Of a DNA stretch of 64,000 bases, positions 46,201 through 57,654 are shown piece by piece (position 1 is the first letter of the stretch; each line of letters opens with the position of its first letter). The translations under genes were made by a program, and so were the position numbers. Source of the stretch: Schistocephalus solidus (lineage: Eukaryota > Platyhelminthes > Cestoda > Diphyllobothriidea > Diphyllobothriidae); the NCBI GenBank assembly GCA_017591395.1, contig WEDG01009067.1, positions 71,970 to 135,969 of the forward strand, given 5' to 3'. The notes beneath the pieces are model-generated. The model made no database searches. It saw nothing but the letters and a program-made list of their open reading frames with translations, and was not told where the DNA came from.

Positions 46201-46289
46201 GAGTTAAAAGACCTCACGTCTACAGAGCTCAAATCAGTCAGTAGACATTTTTTTCCTTCGAAAAGGAGATCAAACCAACTCATATACCT
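43241..46289. other. AT-rich, no gene recognised
   Basis: Open frames (plus 43560-43805, plus 43846-44260, minus 44720-44475, plus 45641-45889) have no domain I recognise. No repeat family was identified. Confidence 0.4.
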
Positions 46290-46294
46290 AAATA

Positions 46295-47330
46295 ATGTCA
46301 CCCAGCTCAGACGGAATCAGTAATGCCCTGAATACAAATACAAAATCTGCATCGTTTCTGGATGATGCACCGTATGGCGATGTTAAAAAGCTCGTCGAAT
46401 TTGAAAAGCGGGAGAGGAATAAATCCAAGTCAAAGAATTTCAAGACGATTATTCAAAAGATGAGTTCTAAATCCGAGCAAAGCTCCTTCTGATCGATATA
46501 CGTTCAAGAGGAGTGGTGATATAGGAACCACTGTAGGAAAAATTCAAAGAGTGTCCAAAAGAGGTTAACCCTTAACTTCAGTAATCAATGCTAGTACTGC
46601 CGTAAATAGCATTGCCGACCAGATTAGAATTCTTCCTTATACCGAAGCTCCATCAAAAAACTAGAGCACCAAATCACCCAACATTCTTTTCGACCGAAAT
46701 TGCAAGCTCACTATTTAAGAGGCTCCCATGTCCACTTCTCTGATTGCAAAGGAAATGGTCGTACACGACCTCAATCTCTTCCGAGAATACACAATTACCA
46801 TCCTTCAGGATGGAGAATGCGTTACCGTGCACACAGCTTTCTGTTTAGGGGAAAACCGTTGCTTCACATAAGATTTAATCACCGAGGCCTCTTAAAATCA
46901 TTCTTGAAAATGATGTTCAGGCTTCACATCTAAGAAAACAGAGATGGGCTCTCCGTAAATCACACTGGGAGGTGTTTTTGCAGTCGAATTGCGCGCTGAT
47001 GGAAAGGCTTGAAATGAGGAAACTGAAAACTGAACTGAAGATGAGGACCAAACAGGGGAAAATGGCTCCAAATAAAGGACGGGGAAATAAAACGGATGAA
47101 GAGTTATTTCTTGTGGCAGACCCCATTACATCATCAAGGCTGATCCTCATCGAGACGACGGACGCTAAATGCGAAGTACCCAAATGTAAACAACTCGTAT
47201 GACAAAAGGAAGGCGCTCCAGAACTCGGTTGAAGACCATGCATTAAACATCCGTCTGGGCGAAATGGACACCAGTTCGTCTCAGTCAGCACTGACAGATT
47301 ATAGCATCGAATCCCGCGAAATGAGCAGAC
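46295..47330 (+). pseudogene. LINE ORF1 remnant
   Basis: Begins MSPSSDGISNALNTNTKSAS and has a Lys/Glu-rich stretch (EKRERNKSKSKNFKTIIQKM). It is then broken into several frames up to LNIRLGEMDTSSSQ (about 47240-47280). Position directly upstream of the endonuclease supports the assignment; similarity to known ORF1 proteins is weak. Confidence 0.5.
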
Positions 47331-47364
47331 GTAATATAAAAGGACTTACTCAGTCTAAATTGAT

Positions 47365-47990
47365 ATTTTTGTATACCACTGCTCAAAGTGTCCTTTAAAA
47401 AATAGACGAAATCAAGGCGCTAGTCTCAGACCGAAAACTCGACGTCGCTGCCATCACGGATACAGAGGTTTCGATAAAGGGATACCAACAATTTCGCAGA
47501 GACCGTGAAAATAGACAGGGAGGTGGGGTGATCGTATATGTAAGAAGAGGAAGCTCGGTAGTCGAACGAGCGCACGCCCTCTTCTTTGAATATGAATCTC
47601 GCCGGATAAAGATAAAAAAGAATTGTTCACAAAACCTACATTCCAAGTGCAGCTGATGAGTCACTCCTTCATTTGGTCACCAGAAGGTTCTTATTGCCGG
47701 AAATTTAAACGCACCTGCACTAAACTGGGTAAAGCTGACACTTCACTGTTCACCAACTTCCGTCGGTCGTAAGTTAATGGACCTGACTCTCGACTAACCT
47801 CTGGCACAGCAGATTATCTTACCAAATAGACTTAGATAGAACCAGAAAACGAATGGCATAGACTTAGTATTTACGAATGACTTCTCTAACATTGACGAAG
47901 TGTATTCTAATGCACCTCTCGGAAAATGTGACTATACTACGCTGCTGTGGGATTACTAACTGTCTTCTCAACGCCAGAAGAGAACGGAAG
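47365..47990 (+). pseudogene. LINE ORF2 endonuclease domain, decayed
   Basis: Plus-strand blocks: IFLYTTAQSVL, stop, KIDEIKALVSDRKLDVAAIT (from about 47366), GYQQFRRDRENRQGGGVIVY (about 47485-47545), AGNLNAPALNWVK (GDFN mutated to GNLN, about 47697-47735), NGIDLVFTNDFSNIDEVY (about 47851-47905) and GKCDYTTLLWDY (SDH mutated to CDY). Loss of the GDFN Asp and SDH residues indicates a dead nuclease. The minus-strand frame 47664-47395 is a shadow of this. Confidence 0.8.
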
Positions 47991-48109
47991 GCAAGTGAAA
48001 TATATGGAAGGCTGCGTTTATCGCGATCAAGAGCGAACTGATGTCCGTGGAATGGGATTGTTTACTCAAAGGGAATACGGAGGATGACTGGAGGTCGATA
48101 TCACTAGAT

Positions 48110-49410
48110 CTTATTGTCCAGTGAAGGTTCAAAAAGACAAGTCACCCTGCCTGGTTTACAAGAGAACTTAACAGGCAGTTACAGAAGAAAAATTAAAAAT
48201 GGAAGGTATGCAGGGAAACTGGGTCACCAGAACACCTCGAGGAATTTCGTCTCCAACGAAATGTGGTCAAAAATTGGTCCGTCAATCAAGGAAGAATTAT
48301 GAAAATAATTATGAAAATAAGCCTAAAATCATGTTCCACTATATTAATTGTCGACTAAACCTCAAGGACCAAGTTGCAGTACTTATGGATGGGAATTGTG
48401 TAGAATTCATTGAAAATGGTGGGCCGGTTCTTTGCCTCGGCATTAACTAGAAAAATAAGCTTTAGTGTGACAGTGCTTGCATATATACTCTTCCGGACAC
48501 CTGTCATGGAACGAGAGCTCCAAAATCCCAAAAACGCAAAGTCATCTGGTACGGAAAATATACCGGCAAAGTTCTTGAGAGAATTGGCGAGCGAACTCTC
48601 CAAACCCCTTGTGCATAGTTTCTATTCGACATGTGAGTCGAAGGAAAATGCCATAGAATGGAAGGCAGCAAATATATACCCCATACACAAGGGTGGGGCT
48701 CGATCTAATGTCAACAACTATCGGCCTGTCAAGCCAAACCTGCATTTGTTGTAAAATAATGGAATCTATACTAAGGAAGGTGACAATTAAGTTCCTGGAG
48801 GAAAACCTATTACTCTCAAAGTTCCAGCATGGCTTCAGACAGAATCGCTCTTCTCTTTCCAGTTTATTGCTCTCGACCGAGCATTGGAGTCACGCACTGG
48901 ATGAATTTGGTAGGGCTGATATCATCTACACTGATTTCAAGAAGGCGTTCGACAGTGTCCAACACAAACGTCTTATCTATAAATCATCTGAAATTGGGAT
49001 AAGAGGAATGCTGCTGACATGGATTGGAGATTTTTCTTACAGAAAGATTTCAAAACGTGTACATCGATGCTTCGAAGTCAACACCTACTCCGGTGCTAAG
49101 TGATATCCCCCAAGGCTCCGTCTTTGGGTCATTACTCTTCCTAGTCTACATCAACGACTGTGTTGTCAACATGAGTTGCAGCGCCGTCATGTTTACTGAT
49201 GATGTTAAATTGTGGAGAGCCATCAGATCTGACACCGACAGGCACGCAATTCAAGAGAGGCTCAACCGTTTTAGCTGCTGGTCTGCTCTTTGGCTCTTAA
49301 TTTTTAACGATGAGAAGTGTGTGGTCCTAGGACTCCGTACCAGAAGGACCAGTCAGGAGGATGATCCCTATCAATACCTTTTCGATTGGGTATCTACTTT
49401 CAAAAACTAG
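48110..49410 (+). pseudogene. LINE ORF2 reverse transcriptase domain, decayed
   Basis: After a linker (48114-48450) the RT blocks are NAKSSGTENIPAKFLRELAS (about 48534), WKAANIYPIHKGGARSNVNN and YRPV (about 48660-48730). Next are a frameshift, SKFQHGFRQNRSSLSSLLLS (about 48818), DIIYTDFKKAFDSVQHKRLI (about 48918), IPQGSVFGSLLFLVYINDCV (about 49105) and MFTDDVKLWR (FADD-box position reading FTDD, about 49189). The catalytic Asp residues are present, but frames change near 48735 and 49060. Confidence 0.85.
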
Positions 49411-49419
49411 GAAGAGAAA

Positions 49420-49995
49420 AACCTCGGTGTTTTAATAAACACCTCACTCAAACCATCTTCACAGTGTCTAAAGGCAACTAAACGCGTGAAAAAGGTCTTG
49501 TTTGCGCTAAGACGAGTATTTGTTCAGATTGATAAAGTACTATTCAGAAAAACCTACGGGGCATTTGCTCGATCCAACTTGGAGTATGCCGCCCAGGCCT
49601 GGAGTCCATGGTTTGAAAATGATTATCTACAGCTGGAACGAGTACAGACAAAGGCTAAGAAGATGGTCAAGAATCTAAGTCATCTGCCTTACGAAGCCAA
49701 AGTGGCTAACATTGATTTGTTTCCTCTCGATTATACGCAACTCCGCAGTGACCTCATCCAAAGCCACCGGATTGTCAGAGGCTGTGAGTTTGCCCTAGAA
49801 TTTTATGACTTCTTCAACGTGGCTGTGATGGAACATCTGCGGGGTCATCCCTTTAAACTGCAGAGGAAGTTGGTCCATGCGGACGTCCGACAGAACGCCT
49901 TTTCACAGAGTGTCGTTGCAGCATGGACTGGACTTCCTGACGAGGTGGTCCTTTCAGAATTTATGGAAACCTTTAAATGAAAACTAGATACTCAT
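49420..49995 (+). pseudogene. LINE ORF2 C-terminal domain
   Basis: EKNLGVLINTSLKPSSQCLK, KVLFALRRVFVQIDKVLFRK, LEYAAQAWSPWFENDYLQLE, VQTKAKKMVKN, LPYEAKVANIDLFPLDYTQL, LRGHPFKLQRKLVHADVRQN and WTGLPDEVVL form one open frame from 49486 to 49980. It is the longest intact piece of the element and matches 21655-22130 and 40770-41360. Confidence 0.9.
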
Positions 49996-50158
49996 TTGTT
50001 CAAAAAACTATTGTACACATAAAACTAGTGTACATATAACGAATATTGAGTCAGTAGCGGCAGATTGCACCTGGCTCATACATATCGATGACCTAACATT
50101 AACATTTGTCAGAGTTAGGTGTGTAAACGTTTCTTCAGGGTCATTTTTGAATGTGAAT

Positions 50159-50188
50159 AGGGAGCTCAAAGGCGAAAGCCTTATTCCC
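50159..50188 (+). repeat. LINE 3' terminal hairpin
   Basis: GGGAGCTCAAAGGCGAAAGC pairs with the following CTTATTCCC, the same form as at 22317-22345. Confidence 0.7.
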
Positions 50189-50215
50189 AAAATAAAGTTA
50201 CTTAAAGTGAGGTAT

Positions 50216-51329
50216 TATAGCTGGTAACCCGACCGTATACATCCAACGTTTTTCCCACTCTGTCACGACAGAGGCACAATGCGCAAATTAAGGGTAAGAT
50301 ATAATTTATTAATGAAGGACAATACATTGCAGAAATATATACAGTCATAAAGTTCGTCAAGCCTCATATGTCGCAATATATGGAGCAGCCTAACTTCCAC
50401 CATCCAGAGCTGGTCCGTACAACAGAAGAAATCCGTTGGTTAGAAGTATACTGGTACTTTATTAGTTTGAAAATGTCACGAATAAAAGCATAAAAATATC
50501 GATAAATCTTACCCATAGCTAAGTGATATTGAAACATATATCCCTGTGTCTACGTTAAGTGTTAATATAGTCCCAGTTGGAAAAAGAAACATAGGAATAT
50601 TAGGATCAGTTGGGGGCACAAGTGACCTAAAAGAACATTGTGGTAGTTTTCAATGCCAGTTGCATTCGAAATGTGGTCCAATGTGCGATTCACAAGCGCT
50701 GGTCTAAAACGAACACCGTCGGTCGCTGCCAGCAATAAACCTATGTCGATACAAACAAGAACGCGAGCCCAAGGAGATAATTAAGGAGAGGTACACACGA
50801 TCGCTGGGATCCAGTAACGCTATTTTCGAGGTTCCTAGACAGAAACCCAATACGAAGTTCTCAGACCCATAACGTACCATTTTCTGAATGCCCAGTATCG
50901 TACCGTCGGCTGCGACTGATCCCTCTGAGGGCGCCATGCCGATGATTAACCTATTTCTCTGACTATATTGAAACGGTGTAGACCACTCAACCGTAGGTGG
51001 TAGTGAATCGTTCGACTGGAGCGTCAGAACCACGTACTAGCTGGCTGGCACTTTCAAATTCATTCAGGAAGTTAAGGTAACCTAGTAGCATACAATGGCG
51101 CCTGGATATACACTTATAGCGACTTTTCGATATAGAGGTGTTGCGCAATTTGATTGACTATTTTGACTACATTGATTGCGCCATAATTGGTTGCCCATTT
51201 TTTGAGCACTGACGGCACGTGCGCACTAGCCACCATAATTGCGTGCGTCTCGCATGCTTCGTGTGCCCTCCTGTGCTCTTCCTTGCTTTTGCGATACACC
51301 TTTCTTTTTCTATTTAGCCTTTAAGTATT
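50216..51329. other. No gene recognised
   Basis: A 109-codon minus frame (51033-50704) is unrecognised. Confidence 0.4.
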
Positions 51330-53140
51330 ATGTTTAGCATGTTTAGTTACGAATATAGACGGGCATTGTGGCATCGTGTGAAGAAGGAAATTGAGGAAAT
51401 ATCAAGAGAAATAGAGGAAGAGTTAGAACTGCTACTTCCTAGTAACAAACGTCCTCAAACCAACATTTTAGAGACAGATTCATCTTTTGACTATTCAGTG
51501 GGATTTATTTATACGGATAGTATAACTATGAGCCCTCCACATTCGTTTTGAGACGATTTCACATATTTACGAAGCGTAAGAGACGCGGACAACGTCGTTT
51601 TTACTGACGACTTGCCAGCACATTCTAGATTATAAAATAGATTGCATGAATGGGCCCTGTAATCCAATATATCTCACTGTCATCTACGGAGTCTTCTATA
51701 CAAACTTAGGTCGGTTTTGCCGCAGCTGCCAGCAGATTAACGGACGCTTTTGGGAGCATCATATGCCTTACAAGTAGACTTAATGGGTACTGGTGACTGG
51801 TGACGTACATGTTGGACAGCAAAAATAAGCCAGCCGTTTAGTAGAAAGAGAGAAAGTGTTTGCAGAGGAAGGAGACATAGTTATAAATTTAGCTATAGAT
51901 GGATTACCCCTATATCCAAAGTCTAGGTCTGCATTTGGACCTATATTATGTCAAATTGCCAGGCCTTTCTTGAGAAGCTTCTTTCCAGTTGTCATTTACT
52001 GTGAAAACGGTAAGCCACCTAATGTTGAAGTCTTTGTAACAAACTTGTAGAGGAAATAATGTCCCTACAAGAACGGGGGCTAGAATGTCATTATTCCATC
52101 GCCCTATACCTGTTCGTATCGACAGTGTTATTTGCGATGCTCCCGCGTGGGCTTCTGTTAAGTAAATTAAAATCTTTAATGCGTATGAAGGCTGGGAACG
52201 TGGTACGGTTTAAGGAACGTATTTAGGGAAAGTAGTGTATCTCGATGACGGCTAGATGGGGAGAAAAAACGAGCATTTAATAGACCAAGATTGCAGTCAG
52301 CACATAATACGAAGCTCAAATTTCCTCCACTGCAAGCTAGTATTAGTCTCAAAATTTCCTTTAGATCCTCTTCACGTAGTCTTTTTAGGTGTGAAAAGGG
52401 ACTGACTTCGTCAGTGGGTAAATAGTCGTCGGTCTTAGTTAACCGGTATTGCGTACGCACCCACACTTAGGGCACACAAGATTGGACTGGTTAATCATGG
52501 ACTAGAGAGCTTAAACGCGTATCTGCCAACAGAGTTTTTTTAAGAGGTACAGAAATGGAAACGACATCGATTCTTGGAAGTGGACTGAGTACAGGCAATT
52601 TCTACTTTACACGGGAATCGTCATCCTGAAGGATATTTTACCAACACGATCCTTTAAGCATTATCTTATGATGTTCCCGTCTATCAGGCTGTTGGCCTCA
52701 CCCCTCCTGTGTATGAATAACATAAGCTACGTGACAAACTTCTAAACTGTTTACGCATAAATGTGGTGTTCTGTATGGAGAGAAAACATGGGTTAAAGTG
52801 TTAGCAGCCTCATGCCTAGAGCTGAAGATGTTGAACGCCAAGAAGCATTGGACTCATTTTCATCTTTTCCTTTTGAGAGTTGCCTGGGAGACGGAAGAAA
52901 CTTTTGCGAAATTCATCCAGGTCCTTGCTCTAAATAGCTAGGTGACTTAGTGAAATGGACATAGAACTTGGTAATTCAGAGCGTGGGAACAGAGTTACGT
53001 TTGTGCACAAGCACAACGGGGGCCCAATTCCGGAAGGGCATGATGTGCGTGTACATTTTACATTTATCAATACTAAATGATATCGAGTAAATACGTAAAA
53101 AGCAAAAAGTTGCAGTAGATTCGGGAAAAAGCTAGTATGT
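51330..53140 (+). pseudogene. Decayed DNA-transposon protein (DGLPL/CDAPA family)
   Basis: Blocks in order on the plus strand: an N-terminal part with EEISREIEEELELLLPSNKR (51330-51550); INLAIDGLPLYPKSRSAFG with PILCQIARPF (51856-51960); DSVICDAPAWASVK, stop, IKIFNAYEGWERG and GKVVYLDDG (about 52106-52250); WKWTEYRQFLLYTGIVILKD and FPSIRLLASPLL (52574-52710); DVERQEALDSFSSFPFESCL (52828-52890); and FVHKHNGGPIPEG (about 53000-53040). This succession is that of a large uncharacterised metazoan transposon protein in which DGLPL…PIL, CDAPAR, TGP.VLK and ALDSFSAFPFEN-type motifs recur. Many stops and frameshifts show it is dead. The superfamily name is uncertain, possibly CACTA/EnSpm-related. Confidence 0.65.
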
Positions 53141-54916
53141 ATTAAGAACATCGTTCACGACAGGGTAGGAGGTTGTCATATTTTGTGTAGCGAGTTCATT
53201 AAAATTTTGGATTACTTCGTATAAACTACGGATTCTGTCAGCCTTAAGGTCTACACAGCTGACATTTCAAGTGTCATTAGCTGTGTGAAGCTTCATCGCT
53301 CCTTTTCTAAGTACCTTTGCCTTCCCTATGAAACCTCGTACGTTTTACTTGAAGTAATCGACACCTGATTGTCACTATCTATCCCGTCCTCGTTGAGGAC
53401 AATGCTCATGAACCCTACAGCCACACAGTCCCCCAGTGAGTGGTTTATGAGCACCAACGGATTAAGTGGACGTAGTAATAGGAGAGATCCCCATGCTGTC
53501 AATACTTAATCACTTTTCCGATGTGGTTGTAGCTTTTGATGTCAATGGAGCCCAAAGGCCACAACGACGGCAGGGAAAAAATCTGAGAGAACATTCCGAA
53601 CTCCGTAAGACGATCCCATTTCGTCGCTAAATGATCCTCCAATGTCACCCATGGTAGGTATACCATATCAAGTCACATACTGTTTAGGAAACGTTTGATT
53701 CGTAAGCTTCGGACAACGAGTCTATGGTTACGCTGTCAACACGGAGGGACGTTTTCAACCCAGGTTATACAGGATCCGATAAATTGACCATTTATAATAT
53801 CTTGAACGTACAGTGCGCTCAGCAATCTCGTCAATTATGGGCTAAATTAGGAGACAACACGCAGCGCACAAGATTTTTGCTCAGACAGCTCACTTGCTTG
53901 GTGAAGGGCAACCAGAAACTACATGAGTGATAAAGAACTATGGATTTGATAGCTATGAGTCTATGCCTACTCATCAGCTGGCTTGCCAATAAATCCCGTT
54001 AGTCGAGTTAGTAGCACGCGGGACGATTAAAATGAAGTGAACCAAAGAATTCGCGACCCCGATTGTCGGATTTAACTGGTAAGGATTTAAAAGTTTTAAC
54101 AAAATACTTTCAGGCTGCTTTTTTGGCATTTTTTGGGGGACGGAACATGGATAACTTCGTCAAGAGGGTTTATTATGCCCTCTTTGATAATGCGTTTCCG
54201 TTAATGTTAACTTCAGAGGCAAGAAGGTGAAGGAAGGCCTGTGCTGTTCACAGGTGTATGACGCGATTAAAGACATGTTATGGACCACAATCATACACTG
54301 TCGAGTAGAGTTGTACGCTCTGTGGTACAAGGGTGGTACGGTCGATGGTTACGAACTAGAGGTGGCATTTACACGGCGCCCAAGGAGGTCACTGGATGCA
54401 GTTCGAAAGCGCCACAATAAGCCAAAATCCAAATTCTATGACACTGACGGTTAGTAATTGTTGTATCTTTATATATCTCTTTCCCTCACAACCCATGCCT
54501 GGCCCATCACGACCGTCCGGAAGCCAACCGCAAAGGACGGGGGAGCAATAGAATGATCTACATTTGTTTATATTATTTTTCTCATAAATATAAAATCAAA
54601 AAAGCTAACGCCATACGGCTGCCTGTGACTCAGGGGGAGGGGGGTGGGGATTTAACAGACTGATCAATTGGGTGAAGATGCGCAGGCAAGCGATGGAATG
54701 CGATGGTGACGGTACGCGTGTATAGCCAGGCTTTTTTTTACCGCTGCAGCCATATAGCACATTATCGCGACTTAACCCCATTGTTTGATCCAACACTCTG
54801 CCTGTGAACTGCAATAAATAAATAAATGGACAAAATCCGCTGTAAATCGGACATAGTTATTGTGACTTTCCCCCATCGCATCGCTGGCGCCTCGCGAAGG
54901 AATTGCTACTAGGGTA
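53141..54916. other. No gene recognised
   Basis: Frames at 53724-53930 and 54227-54454 are unrecognised and could be further remnants of the upstream transposon, but I cannot support that. Confidence 0.35.
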
Positions 54917-55303
54917 ATAGATATCAAAAACATCAACATGACTATCAGCGAGTACAGCACATTGTCTACAGTTCCAGAGATGTATGCAGATTCATCTGTG
55001 AACAGACAGGAGGTGCGTTGGTTTCATCTTCGTGTTGATTTTCTACTTCTTGTGGGCTCATTTTATTCACAGAAACGTTAATGGCAGTCGGTAGATTAAT
55101 AAGATGACTTTACTACACGTGCAATTTGAGCGGAGATTAACTTATTTGGAGGGAGGTTATTTGAATGGGTATGCCTGTGTGCCGATGCAACCTAATAAGT
55201 AAGCTGAATTTTTTTAGTGGAACAATTCGCTCCGAGGCAGTTTTTTGAAGAGAACGTAGATATTCTGAAGAATATATAAAAATTTTAAATTCAGCGTGGT
55301 TGT

Positions 55304-55376
55304 GGGGTACTAGCTCAGATGGTAGAGCGCTCGCTTAGCATGCGAGAGGTACTGGGATCGATGCCCAGGTACTCCA
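55304..55376 (+). tRNA. tRNA-Ala (anticodon AGC), copy 1
   Basis: The 73 bases fold as a standard cloverleaf: acceptor GGGGTAC with GTACTCC and discriminator A; D arm GCTC/GAGC; anticodon stem CTCGC/GCGAG with loop TTAGCAT; variable AGGTA; T arm CTGGG/CCCAG with loop ATCGATG. The G3-U70 wobble that defines alanine identity is present. A and B boxes (TAGCTCAGATGG and GGATCGATGCC, the latter a variant of GGTTCGANNCC) are internal. A T run (55381-55385) just downstream is a pol III terminator. CCA is not encoded beyond the normal end. No intron. Confidence 0.97.
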
Positions 55377-55380
55377 CTTG

Positions 55381-55385
55381 TTTTT
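55381..55385 (+). terminator. Pol III terminator of tRNA copy 1
   Basis: TTTTT five bases after the tRNA 3' end. Confidence 0.7.
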
Positions 55386-55552
55386 GACCACATCCCTCGT
55401 TTAACATGTTTGGTTCCCTTCTGTAGCCTCTTTACGTGGCCATAGCAGGATATTTACAATTTTTAGTTCACCAGCTACGAATAATGTAACATTGCACTAG
55501 GCGCTACCCCTGTTATAGTTGCTTTATGCGCGCACAAGGTTATGGGGCCTCT

Positions 55553-55848
55553 TGTGACGATCTTCATGCCAAAAGCCAGCTATAAAGTCCTCCACTTCTG
55601 TGTTTCTATATTTCGACTTCAGAAGCTTTGGCGAAGGGTGTACATAAATGTGTACACCTATCCTTAAGGTTTCCACATGGAAGCTGAAGCGTACTAACTC
55701 AGTACACGCAGTGCAATTGCACTGCGTGTACAAGTTCAAGAGGCCCTCCGCTATGATATACGGCAGCATGCTTCTTTGTTTGTTGAGCTTTATATGACCA
55801 TAATAGCAAGCCATATCAGCCGTATATCGTCCGGATATCTACATGTCG
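55553..55848. other. Spacer of the palindrome
   Basis: 296 bases unique to the centre; a perfect 30-base palindrome lies inside. The minus frame 55814-55524 crossing it has no motif. Confidence 0.7.
55702..55731. repeat. Perfect 30-bp palindrome
   Basis: GTACACGCAGTGCAA is followed directly by its exact reverse complement. It lies about 16 bases off the centre of the large palindrome. Confidence 0.95.
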
Positions 55849-56015
55849 AGAGGCCCCATAACCTTGTGCGCGCATAAAGCAACTATAACAGGGGTAGCGC
55901 CTAGTGCAATGTTACATTATTCGTAGCTGGGGAACTAAAAATGGTAACTATCCTGCTATGGCCACGTAAAGAGGCTACAGAAGGGAACCGAACATGTTAA
56001 ACGAGGGATGTGGTC

Positions 56016-56020
56016 AAAAA
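56016..56020 (-). terminator. Pol III terminator of tRNA copy 2
   Basis: AAAAA on the plus strand (TTTTT on the minus strand) just past the tRNA 3' end. Confidence 0.65.
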
Positions 56021-56024
56021 CAAG

Positions 56025-56097
56025 TGGAGTACCTGGGCATCGATCCCAGTACCTCTCGCATGCTAAGCGAGCGCTCTACCATCTGAGCTAGTACCCC
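56025..56097 (-). tRNA. tRNA-Ala (anticodon AGC), copy 2
   Basis: Identical to the copy at 55304-55376, on the opposite strand. The two genes are divergently placed, with 3' ends facing the centre of the palindrome. All cloverleaf features and G3-U70 are kept, so both look functional. Confidence 0.97.
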
Positions 56098-56482
56098 ACA
56101 ACCACGCTGAATTTAAAATTTTTATATATTCTTCAGAATATCTACGTTCTCTTCAAAAAACTGCCTCGGAGCGAATTGTCCCACTAAAAAAATTCAGCTT
56201 ACTTATTAGGTTGCATCGGCACACAGGCATACCCATTCAAATAACCTCCCTCCAAATAAGTTAATCTCCGCTCAAATTGCACGTGTAGTAAAGCCATCTT
56301 ATTAATCTACCGACTGCCATTAACGTTTCTGTGAATAAAATGAGCCCACAAGAAGCAGAAAATCAACACGAAGATGAAACCAACGCACCTCCTGTCTGTT
56401 CACAGATGAATCTGCATACATCTCTGGAACTGTAGGCAATGTGCTGTACTCGCTGATAGTCATGTTGATGTTTGATATCTAT

Positions 56483-57654
56483 AACCTTTACTTCCTTAAT
56501 GAATTTGAATGTTCCAGCTAGCTAGCACGTATCTCCGAGGCTACAGTCGAACGATCCACTACGGCCCACAGTTGGTTGGTCTATACCGTTTCGCAGTGGA
56601 CAGATTAAAAGGATACTTATCGGCATGGCACCCTCAGAAGTATCGGTCACAGCCGACAGTACGTTAATGCGCATTCAGAACGTGGTATTTTATGAGTCTG
56701 AGAACGTCGTATTCGGTTTCTGCCCGTGCGCCTCAAAAATAGCGTGTCACTTAACCCCAGCCTTTGTGCGTACTCCTCCTTAGTCTCTTCCTTTGGTTCA
56801 CATTTTCGCTTATATTTACGTTGTGTTATTGCTCGTGGTCCCCGCAAATGCATGCGGTAATTGTAGTCGTCTTCTTTAGGGTTAAGTATTTTTTACTTTA
56901 CCTTTCCGTTAGGGCTCTGATACGGACCGAACCAACTTAACTACAACGTTTTCATGAGGCAACGGACACCCCTACGTTGGTAAGCTTTTTCCTTAGTAAG
57001 ATGTATCTTCTAGATAACAGCTACCTGATAGGTATGCGATTGTCAACTGGTTTCTCGTAGGAGACACCGGTCACTAAACCCATGTATGTGGTGGACGACC
57101 TGGTGCAAGCAGCAACATATTTGACATTTTTCGACCAAAAACTTCAAAAAACATTGTCATGTAATAAGAGCAAAAGGGTCTTCGAAAGTCTCTTGACTCG
57201 ACACTTTTTTCGAATTGGTAATATGCACAACTAATTAAAACGAAGGTGTAAAAGCTACTGGTTGGTTATTATATGGCCCCCATGTGTACCATTAGACCAA
57301 ACCAGTCATCCTTATTGTCGAACCGAGAACCTTGCCTCCAAGCAACCAGCCGCAGATAGTTTGGACTACACGACTGATTCAAGTGTTCTGCACATGTTTT
57401 TCTCCTGGCCGACTTTTGAAACCGTCTGCCACCAGCTGCGTACAGCCGCGACGCCTCTCTCTGACCTCCCAATGATATCTATTTGACGGCTTTTCTCTGG
57501 TCATGGAAACTGAAGTAAGGCGAGTGGCGAATTGTTGTGTCAATGGTGGCACTAGACCAACTGATACTTGACAGACTTACTCTTCTTGCTGACCAGGTAC
57601 CATTATGCGCGGCAATGGTTTTTCTTACTGAACAGTCAGCCAGAGCTGGGATAT
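56483..57654. other. No gene recognised
   Basis: Short frames on both strands without motifs. Confidence 0.4.

Larger units (their letters stand above)
46290..50215 (+). mobile_element. Nearly full-length decayed CR1-like LINE
   Basis: A single element of about 3.9 kb in one orientation: an ORF1 remnant, the ORF2 endonuclease, reverse transcriptase, C-terminal domain and a 3' end with hairpin. All parts carry stops and frameshifts, so it is inactive. Part entries follow. Confidence 0.85.
54917..55552 (+). repeat. Left arm of 1.57 kb palindrome
   Basis: Matches the reverse complement of 55849-56482 almost base for base, with a few substitutions and a net 2-base length difference. It carries a tRNA-Ala gene at 55304-55376. 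The arm also contains a TTTTTT run and an AATTTTAAATTCAGCG block before the tRNA. Confidence 0.9.
55849..56482 (-). repeat. Right arm of 1.57 kb palindrome
   Basis: Inverted counterpart of 54917-55552, with the second tRNA-Ala at 56025-56097. Confidence 0.9.

Noticed and set aside
47395..47664. 89-codon minus frame
   Set aside because: It is the antisense of the LINE endonuclease domain, whose plus-strand motifs (RRDRENRQGGGV) are clear.
53960..53990. CTGATGAG on the minus strand
   Set aside because: No GAAA at the right distance.
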